Positions 58,101 through 64,000 of a stretch of DNA of 64,000 nucleotides are shown piece after piece. The stretch covers positions 26,814,376 through 26,878,375 of the forward strand of contig NC_092567.1 of assembly GCF_037975245.1 (NCBI RefSeq). The letters are read 5' to 3'. The notes beneath the pieces were generated by a model. It had not been told where the DNA came from, did not search any database, and was given only the letters and a program-made list of their open reading frames with translations. The position numbers and the translations under genes are program-made. Each line of letters starts with the position of its first letter. The stretch's first letter is position 1. This stretch comes from Apostichopus japonicus (Eukaryota > Echinodermata > Holothuroidea > Aspidochirotida > Stichopodidae).

Positions 58101-61100
58101 CCTACTACACATGACTTGCTTGTTAGTGTACCATACATATTTCTCAATTCAGAAAAAGTGAGATTAATACTGCCTACTAGGCTTGAGCTGCTTGTTAGTG
58201 TACCATACATATTTCTCAATCTTGATAAAGTGAGATTAATACTGCCTACTACACATGACTTGCTTGTTAGTGTACCATACATATTTCTGGTTTCAGTTGT
58301 TTTCCGCATACGTTACTTTCCGCTGATTACTTTCCGCTGAAAAAATTCTTCTGCGGAAAACACCGATTTTTCACTTGCCTGTACACTATATTTTTCCGCA
58401 ATTTTGAGATACCAAATTCAGGCAGGATGATTAAAATAACATGAGAAAGTATCAAAGAACGTCGATCAAGGATGGTTAGACTGAGTTCATGTCAGAATAG
58501 TTAAGCTGCTTATAATTTAGAGGAGGCTTGGGGTGTTCGTAATTACGAATTATTAAAGAAGCATATAATACTGGGCAAAGGGACGCCCGCGTTATGAAGG
58601 ATTGAGTATCTAATTAAGTATTAAATATTCGGCCCGCGTAATGATGGTTTAACAAAAAAGGTGTAAAAGGCGGTATCTTTGATTTTCGCTGGAAATAAAA
58701 TGGCTGTATAAGTAAGCCTTACAGCCTAAGCTACAAGTACAACCTTAGCTACTGTATCCTAAATCTAGTCTCGAAGCTACATTTTATCCTGTTACAGTCA
58801 AATCCTATCTTATCCATCTTCCTAAATCCCTCCATGTGCCTAATAATTTCAGTAAGTCATTCTGTTCCTCCCAAAAAGAAACGGTACTTTCCGTTGAAAA
58901 AAACGTTGTTTTCCGCTGACAAATTTGTTTGCGGAAAACAACGTTTTGTTTCAGCGGAAAGTAACGTGTGCGGAAAACAACGGTACCCCATATTTCTCAG
59001 TTCAGAAAAAGTGAGATTAATACTGCCTACTACACATGACCTGCTTGTTAGTGTACCATACATATTTCTCAATCTAGATAAAGTGAGATTAATACTGCCT
59101 ACTACACATGACTTGCTTGTTAGTGTACCATACATATTTCTCAATCTAGATAAAGTGAGATTAATACTGCCTACTACACATGACTTGCTTGTTAGTGTAC
59201 CATACATATTTCTCAGTTCAGAAAAAGTGAGATTAATACTGCCTACTACACATGACCTGCTTGTTAGTGTACCATACATATTTCTCAATCTAGATAAAGT
59301 GAGATTAATACTGCCTACTACACATGACTTGCTTGTTAGTGTACCATACATATTTCTCAATTCAGAAAAAGTGAGATTAATACTGCCCATTACACAAGAC
59401 CTGCTTGTTAGTGTACCATACATATTTCTCAATCTTGATCAAGTGAGATTTGGTTGCTTTTTTACCCTTTGTTCAAAACAAAGTCTCTGTTTGTTCTTGC
59501 TGAGCATTTATTGAGAAGCCCTGGCATAAGATGTTACATGAGTAGTCACATCAATTCAGCCTGTTTTCAGCAAAATTTCATGCATCTTCTAAATCTATTA
59601 CAATAAGTAAATTAACAGCAGAAAGCAGGCAGGATGGTTATAAAAAAATTTGAAAGGAGCAAAGGAAGTGTTGCAGTTTAAGTATGGAAATGCTGAAGCA
59701 GAAACTGTTTAACCTCATAACAGGCATGTAGAATGACAAACAATGATACCTTGCCAACTGCATGGGTCGTGTAACCTAATTGTCTCAATTTTTCTGGTAA
59801 CATGGTGAAGTTCAGAGGAACCCCATAGGGTCTCGATGCACCTATTGTGAGTGTCTGCATACCTGTCAACAGGGTTATCAAAAAGCAACATGATATTAAA
59901 AGTGCACCCCCTTCTTCCAGATATAATACCTTTCCGACTGCATGTGTCTTGTAACCCAACTGTCTTAGTTTTTCTGGTAACATGGTGAAGTTGAGGGGTA
60001 CTCCATAGGGGTGAGTTGCAATGATGACACCAGTCTGCAAACCTGTCGACAGGATTTATCAAAATACAAGGGCAGGTTCACCATGTTAAGATTACTTGAT
60101 CCTATAATTTCCCAATGGCATCTCTTAAGCCAGTTGTCTCAACTTTACAGTTAGCATGGAGAAATGAGTAACATTGTATCAGTCTACACCTCTGTCACCA
60201 GGCAAGGTGTATCACCAATTTATTATGCAGCAAACACAGTGTTCTTTCATCACCAATTTGCAATTATCGTTATACCTTTCCGACTGCATGCGTCTTGTAA
60301 CCCAATTGTCTTAGTTTCACTGGTAACATGGTGGAGTTGAGCGGGACTCCATACGGCTCAGTTGCTTCGATGGTATCGGTCTGCATACCTGTCAATAGCG
60401 TATTTTAAATGTAAATATCGCTCCTGACTTTGAAAACTTGGCAAGTTTGGGGGAATGTGACCATGACAATGCCCTCTTGACCAATGATTTAAATCAGAAA
60501 CAAATTTTGACCTGCAATATCATTTAAATGTTCAAGTATGGAATCACCAAACAAAAGCCATTTCACCTTTAAACTGAGGCTCTAAAAGATATGTAACAAA
60601 CAAGAACTAGATAGAAGGATACCTCTATACACAATTAAAAGAAGTCCCCACTAAAACCTGTACCTGTATGTATGGCATATCTACCAGTGAGCAGAGCACT
60701 TCGAGTTGGTGTGCAAATTGGTAACACATAATAGTTGAACAAAATCACACCATCAAGGGCAAGCTTGTCCATATTTGGTGTCAATATTTGAGGAGAGCCA
60801 TGAAAGCTTACATCATTCCAACCCTGAAAAATAAAGAAAAACAAAATAATTTTCATGAATAAATGTCTAAGAACTTTCTAACACACCAGACAAACATTGT
60901 ACATTCATCCATGAACAAACTATGCAGGTGTACAAATTGAGGCTCTGTGACATTAATATCCACGGCCCTAACCTGGATATAGGGGCTCCAGTGAACGGAT
61001 GCTATAGAGTGGCAAGCTTACCTTGGCATATGTACCAAGTTTCTGAACTTACCAAATCATCGGCTACAATCACAACCACGTGAGGCTGACTGAAGGCCAC

Positions 61101-61166
61101 AACACCAGAAACCACTGACAGAAAAAACACCACAGAAAAATGGACGAGTTGAACAGAGGTCACCAT
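46108..61166 (-). CDS. Arylsulfatase B/I/J-type sulfatase (ten coding positions, 510 aa)
   Basis: Seen: exons in transcript order 61166-61053, 60823-60664, one of three exon 3 copies, 55281-55171, 51164-51039, 50302-50176, 49694-49343, 48428-48277, 47921-47772 and 46235-46108; lengths sum to 1,533 bp and all phases join. Residues 1-25 are a signal peptide. D36-D37 (VADDL) bind the metal; C75-T-P-T-R79 is the sulfatase signature whose cysteine becomes formylglycine; K129 and H131 are split across exons 3/4 (GK|WHLG); H220 (AVHSA); D283-N284 (TTDNGG); K305 ([12 protein letters not shown]). It ends HGGNWIPWT. Known: these enzymes hydrolyse sulfate esters of glycosaminoglycans or glycolipids in lysosomes or outside the cell. 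Substrate cannot be read from sequence. The ATG lies after an acceptor at 61185, so a 5' UTR exon lies further up. The exon 5 acceptor (TTTATTAAAG) is weak but is the one that keeps frame and gives QNFTGFDF. Confidence 0.93.
46240..47771. other. Sulfatase last intron
   Basis: No additional exon is seen. It holds a short direct duplication of GTAGAGCAGTTGAGTTAAAT at 46531-46552 and 46574-46593, an ACAC tract at 47575-47602 and the TTTGACCTC repeats. Confidence 0.5.
47354..47366 (-). promoter_or_regulatory. Perfect DR1 nuclear-receptor-type site
   Basis: The minus strand reads AGGTCAAAGGTCA, two direct AGGTCA half sites spaced by one base, the consensus bound by HNF4/RXR-type receptors. Neighbouring copies (TTGACCTTTGACATC at 47213-47227) and the repetitive TTTGACCTC words around 47190-47450 suggest it is part of a dispersed repeat in sulfatase intron 9. 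Confidence 0.4.
48027..48197. repeat. (TTCCC)n microsatellite in intron
   Basis: About 33 pentanucleotide units with a few TCCCC changes at the right end. The minus (sense) strand is (GGGAA)n and could form G-quadruplexes. It lies 80 bp downstream of the exon 8 donor in transcript order. Confidence 0.95.
48966..49258 (-). mobile_element. CR1/L2-like LINE RT fragment, frameshifted
   Basis: On the minus strand pieces read [35 protein letters not shown] and, after a one-base shift, [10 protein letters not shown] with the catalytic YADD box. The rest of the element is absent. It lies in the sulfatase intron between exons 7 and 8. Confidence 0.8.
49257..49326. repeat. 11-bp palindromic tandem repeat CCTAGGATTAT
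   Basis: Six copies, each with the palindrome CCTAGG, start 16 bp downstream (transcript order) of the sulfatase exon 7 donor. Confidence 0.9.
50382..50705. repeat. 49-bp tandem repeat in sulfatase intron 5
   Basis: Six to seven copies of a unit containing GAAGGCAGAATGGGTGAAAT and GGATGGACGAAGGTGGTGT. Confidence 0.9.
51184..51470. repeat. 137-bp direct duplication overlapping exon 5 acceptor region
   Basis: TCATGAATATGCAACAGCAA at 51184 recurs at 51321, and a shortened third start is at 51453. It shares CATGAATATGCAA and its period with the exon 4 minisatellite, so both may derive from one expansion process in this intron. Confidence 0.7.
51480..51690 (+). repeat. Dispersed foldback-like repeat, copy C
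   Basis: Matches 26565-26750 in order and orientation: CTAATG-TCATACC-CTCTA, CGTGCTTCA, GACAGTA..AACAGTT, GTTCATACTG and AAAGTACAG blocks. It lies in sulfatase intron 4. Confidence 0.6.
51874..53123. mobile_element. hAT-like DNA transposon, 1250 bp, in an exon 4 copy
   Basis: Terminal inverted repeats CAGGGCCGTCTTAA and, on the minus strand, CAGGGCCATCTTAA; exact 8-bp target duplication GTAAGAAT at 51866-51873 and 53124-53131. GC-rich palindromes (CCGGGCCCTGGGCCCGG) sit inside both ends. CAG...CTG ends with an 8-bp duplication define the hAT superfamily. No hAT transposase is visible, so it is non-autonomous. Confidence 0.9.
52502..52756 (-). pseudogene. Penelope-like retroelement fragment inside the hAT element
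   Basis: The minus frame contains [20 protein letters not shown] followed by [19 protein letters not shown], resembling the conserved stretch between RT and GIY-YIG in Penelope-like retroelements (HW..L..DP.L...FP..P...R..NL.DLLV). No RT or GIY-YIG domain is recovered, so this is a captured or nested scrap. The assignment rests on motif memory only. Confidence 0.5.
53130..55170 (-). repeat. 137-bp minisatellite built from sulfatase exon 4 and its donor
   Basis: About 15 copies, at an exact 137-bp period from about 53535 upward and less regular between 53130 and 53535; a further piece lies at 51800-51873, beyond the hAT insertion. On the minus strand each unit has exon 4 from ATTCTATAAT to AATTATGAG, then GTGAGC, a short spacer with CATATTCATGAGGTGAGC, and the next unit. 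The 11 bp encoding WHLG and the acceptor are absent. Several copies are open ([20 protein letters not shown] in two), but those with CCTTAG at about 53847, 53984 and 54806 carry TAC TAA, a stop. Hence mostly pseudo-exons. Confidence 0.9.
55171..55281 (-). CDS. Sulfatase exon 4 (complete copy)
   Basis: 111 bp, phase 0 both ends, acceptor after a T-rich tract ending ACATCATCAG and donor GAG|GTGAGC. Encodes [20 protein letters not shown] then [17 protein letters not shown], beginning with the catalytic histidine of the GKWHLG box. It is the only copy with both the WHLG codons and a proper acceptor; about 15 partial copies follow downstream. Confidence 0.92.
55771..58288. repeat. 72-bp satellite in sulfatase intron 3, left block
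   Basis: About 35 units containing AGTGAGATTAATACTGCCTA and CTTGTTAGTGTACCATACAT. Because 72 is a multiple of 3, both strands stay open (708 and 644 codons); these frames have no splice context, no family match and no amino-acid logic beyond the repeat. Variants (TCTAGATAAAG/TTCAGAAAAAG, ACACATGACC/AGGCTTGAGC) recur in a four-unit, 288-bp order around 56440-57130, i.e. a higher-order repeat. Confidence 0.97.
58289..58989. mobile_element. 701-bp TIR element splitting the 72-bp satellite
   Basis: 8-bp target duplication ATATTTCT at 58281-58288 and 58990-58997. Inner terminal repeats GTTGTTTTCCGCATACGTTA and, on the minus strand, GTTGTTTTCCGCACACGTTA; TTTCCGCTGA recurs several times near both ends. 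The outermost bases are GGTTTCA and GGGGTACC. No transposase. The 8-bp duplication suits hAT, Merlin or P-type elements; the superfamily is open. Confidence 0.88.
58990..59450. repeat. 72-bp satellite, right block
   Basis: Six more units of the same 72-bp repeat continue in phase after the TIR element, ending about 300 bp before sulfatase exon 3c. Confidence 0.95.
59750..59862 (-). CDS. Sulfatase exon 3, copy c
   Basis: 113 bp, acceptor after CCTGTCAACAG, donor GTATCA. Encodes [20 protein letters not shown] then [18 protein letters not shown]. Only 67 bp separate it from copy b, near or below the size at which many animal introns can be spliced, which would by itself discourage b-to-c joining. 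Confidence 0.9.
59930..60042 (-). CDS. Sulfatase exon 3, copy b
   Basis: 113 bp, acceptor after CCTGTCGACAG, donor GTATTA. Encodes [20 protein letters not shown] then [18 protein letters not shown]. Same phases as copy a; 233 bp separate the two. Confidence 0.9.
60276..60388 (-). CDS. Sulfatase exon 3, copy a
   Basis: 113 bp with acceptor after CTATTGACAG and donor GTATAA. With the G carried from exon 2 it encodes [20 protein letters not shown] then [18 protein letters not shown]. It supplies the active-site lysine at its last codon. It is the copy nearest exon 2 and the most divergent in its second half (NST, VKL where the others have NFT, EKL). Confidence 0.9.
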
Positions 61167-61185
61167 CTTGCTTCCAATATATCCG

Positions 61186-62530
61186 CTGTATGAAAGAACA
61201 CAGAACAATAACATCATGAAGGTGATACAAAGGAAATAAGGTAACTCATTAGAACTATGATACTTTTACGACGTTGAGTCCTCATGGAAGACTCTAGCTT
61301 GTGTAAGGTTCTGAGAATAGTTCTTGTCATCCGTTTTGCTGCCGCATTCTTGCACTTTTATTGGATAGTAGATTAAACTGCAGAATGAAAGATACCATCA
61401 CCCCTATAAATGATATGGTAGACCACAGCAATGTGAGACTGAGTTGTGTTAGCCACTGACTACCTATATGAGCTCTCTCTGGAGTCGCTAATACTTACTA
61501 ACCCTGAACATCTGATTCATTTAACAACATTCTCACCTCACTAGTGACTAATCTGCATACATGCAGCTAGAATGATCTCTGCATACAATAGCACATGACT
61601 TGAGATAACCAATCAAGCATACTGTACGTCTCATTCATCTTGGTAGCAATTCAGTTCAATTCAAATTGATTTCCTAACATGTACACAGCAATGAATCAAT
61701 ACAGATGTCTGGTACCCAAACATAACTCAAGTACACATATGATGGATACTGTATATACTACAGAAAACAAAGGTTGTTTAGCAAATTAGTGACCACAGTA
61801 AAATGTAAAATTCCTGATTACAAGGAACGAGACAACTTTTTTGGGACAAATCACAAATTGCCATTGATTCTTCATTTGAAATAACAGGGCACACAGTAAG
61901 TTTTCAGCTTCAAAATGGCACCAAGGCAATCTTCGAACATTTAAAGGCCAGAAGACATTTTGCCAAAAGCACTTGTGAAAGTACTCACAGACGACATAAA
62001 CCAGGAACGATTCCCGAGTTTGTTTGTCAATACATGTATACATGTATACTACTACTACTTTATAGTAGTTTTCTACAGTATAGGCAACAACCTTGCTTTT
62101 ACCCCAACAAATAATATTTTTGAAAGTAAGTTAACTTTTTATATCTACTTGGTATTTCTTGGATTTTTGTTTTCTTCAATATTTGAAAGTATTTCTTGGT
62201 TTTTTTTTTCTTCAATATTTTTAAGTATTTCTTGGTATATTTCTACAACAATCCATTTGGTTTCAAATGACTTTATCAGACATGAAACTGGTTACATTGT
62301 AATATGACAAAACAATTACAACCATTATCCTGATATTGAAATACTTTTGAGCACTAGCAGGTAAGTGTAGATCTATGCCATAAACTCCATAAAGATGTTC
62401 AACTTAATGTATTTTGGAATATTTTGAGCCAAAAATTTCATTAAAGGCCAATACTGGCTACATATTGGCCATGACAGTGTAACATGTTAGAGGGGCAAAC
62501 TGGTCTGATCGTGGACGAACAAGCTGTCAT
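61186..62530. other. Upstream region of the sulfatase gene
   Basis: Presumed intron between a 5' UTR exon and the start-codon exon, and then intergenic DNA. No promoter motif or extra coding exon could be supported. 62040-62260 is T-rich. Confidence 0.4.
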
Positions 62531-63446
62531 CAGACCTGTCAACCTGCTTGACCCCAAAATAGGGAGAATAACATATTTCAGGGCCAAAAAATAGGGTGAA
62601 TGAGGTGAAAATAGGGAGGTTGGTAATTTTCAACTGAAATGATATAAATACAGGTACTCCTAAATAAGTAGTCTACATTACCGCTCACGTATAACTGGAT
62701 ATGTGAACGCGCACAGGATCGTACAAAGACGTATCAACAAGTACAATCGCGTATAAAATTGTTGACAAACAAATTGCCGGGTAGACGCCGCGTAGACACC
62801 TAGTATTATCCCTGAGTGAGTTTATACGCAGGAAATGCTATTGTGCTCAATGAATAGGGATTAAAGTCGCCGAAAGAATTAGTGAGATGTTTGAAACAGC
62901 CGTTTCTTAAATCGTAGTTTAAGACGTGATATTCACCTAGCAGTGAAGAGGACACAGGTAAATTGTTTGCCGGCATAGAACTTAACTGTTTTTCGTCGTA
63001 TACAAATAGCCTACATGCGAACTGCACACATTCGGTAGGCCGCGCCACGTATACAAACAAGTTACAACTTGTGTATATTAAACTGAGTACACCATGGCAT
63101 ATGCACAGTGCACGCCGTACTACTGTACTGTATTCAGGACTCGACCAAGGCCAACGTACAAAAACGACCTTGGGCGAAGTCTGAGAACTGACAAAGCAGC
63201 CTGCTATATTGGTCGAGAGTCCCGCACAGCACTGTGTCAGTCGTAACGTGTTTGTAAACAATCAATCTATTTTTAGATTACACTTATTTCGCGAATAAGC
63301 ATAGGACTAACTGTTGACTATTTTTAGAAATGTCGCAAGTGATGAAACATTAAAAAACCGGGAGAAAAGAATATGAAACCGGGAGGCCGGGAGATTCGGG
63401 TAAAACCGGGAGTCTCTTGGTAAAACCGGGATAGTTGATGGGTCTG
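62531..63446. mobile_element. 916-bp TIR element, superfamily unknown
   Basis: The left end CAGACCTGTCAAC and the right end (minus strand) CAGACCCATCAAC are inverted repeats; TGTCAT lies directly outside both (62525-62530, 63447-63452), a 6-bp target duplication. Subterminal regions carry repeated AAAATAGGGAG (left) and AAACCGGGAG (right). A 151-aa minus frame at 62806-63261 has no family I recognise. Six-base duplications are unusual among animal TIR families. Confidence 0.65.
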
Positions 63447-63452
63447 TGTCAT

Positions 63453-63938
63453 TGTTACAATACAGTTACACTACAGGTTAGGGCTACTAGGATGATTAGT
63501 TCCTTAAAGAGTGTTCCTTATTATATGCGGTTACAACTGTTGAATCTCACCACACTGGAGCTTAGGAGGTTATGTAGGGACTTGATTCAGGTTTTCAAGA
63601 TTGTGTATGGTTTTGACAATTTATCCTTTACCGACTTTTTCATGTTTGCTAACAGTAGTTGTACCAGAGGTCATTGTCTTAAACTCCAAAAGTCACATAG
63701 TAGGATTAATATTCAGCATAACTTCTAATAGGGTTGTGAATGAGTGGAATGGTTTGCCTGAGAAAGTTTGCAAGTAGTGTCAATGGGTTTAAGAATGCTT
63801 TGGACAAGCACTTTAAGCATTGTAATCGGGTCTGAGTGTTTGTGTTTTCAGTTTTTATTCCTCTCTCTATAGGGTCCTTGATGCGGACTTAGGTGTCCCT
63901 CCCTGATCCTTTTTTTCTAATAAACTAAACTAAACTAA
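63453..63938 (+). mobile_element. CR1-like LINE 3' end, frameshifted
   Basis: The frame reads RATRMISSLKSVPYYMRLQL through LELRRLCRDLIQVFKIVYGF and TRGHCLKLQKSHSRINI, then shifts to NRVVNEWNGLPEKV and a degraded tail; this is the usual C-terminal end of CR1-group LINEs. The 3' end is TAATAAACTAAACTAAACTA. It is the same family as 28848-29065. Confidence 0.82.
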
Positions 63939-64000
63939 TACAGGTATTATTTAGGCCTAGCCTAAAGTAAGGCCTAACTGTTAGGTCTACACCTTATGCA

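Noticed and set aside
61960-62307. 115-aa plus-strand frame
   Set aside because: Composition follows T-rich low-complexity DNA (runs of F, S, I) with no recognisable domain.

Overview
This is a eukaryotic, AT-rich, intron-rich genomic window, most likely from a marine invertebrate deuterostome. An echinoderm-like source is my inference from the tetraspanin and arylsulfatase family style and the LINE types; the sequence alone does not prove it. There are no bacterial-style genes. The long open frames in the window are products of tandem repeats, and the real genes are made of short exons.

Three protein-coding genes can be assembled exon by exon, all on the minus strand. Two are tandem tetraspanins: gene 1, coding span 8694-13834, 238 aa; gene 2, 20818-26258, 243 aa. 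Each has seven coding exons, all introns are phase 0, and exon lengths match (66/192/75/99/144 or 159/84/57 bp), so they are a tandem duplicate pair. The third is an arylsulfatase B/I/J-type sulfatase (46108-61166) with ten coding positions and a complete 510-aa frame. All the usual sulfatase active-site residues are present. Its third coding position exists as three tandem 113-bp exons. Because 113 is not a multiple of 3, only one can be used per mRNA, which makes this a candidate set of mutually exclusive exons.

The rest is repeats and mobile DNA. 1252-5903 looks like a non-autonomous EnSpm/CACTA element with subterminal TTAGTC motifs and a 1.4-kb inverted-repeat hairpin nested inside. 7575-7766 is a small MITE with a 6-bp target duplication. 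A roughly 1.45-kb pure GATA tract starts at intron position +7 of tetraspanin gene 2. 32501-43660 is a 67-bp satellite with higher-order structure, split by a 5'-truncated RTE-type LINE that is flanked by an 11-bp target duplication. A second, internally deleted LINE follows (43864-45864). Inside the sulfatase introns lie a 72-bp satellite broken by a 701-bp TIR element (8-bp duplication), and a 137-bp minisatellite made from copies of coding exon 4 and its splice donor, broken by a 1250-bp hAT-like element (8-bp duplication). A further 916-bp TIR element and a LINE 3' end lie at the right edge.

Functionally, the tetraspanins are membrane organisers and the sulfatase is a secretory or lysosomal enzyme; nothing in the sequence links them beyond proximity. 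The observations most worth following are the three alternative sulfatase exons, the array of duplicated exon 4 pieces carrying about thirty consensus 5' splice sites, the GATA tract abutting a splice donor, and the nested insertions with exact target duplications in satellites.
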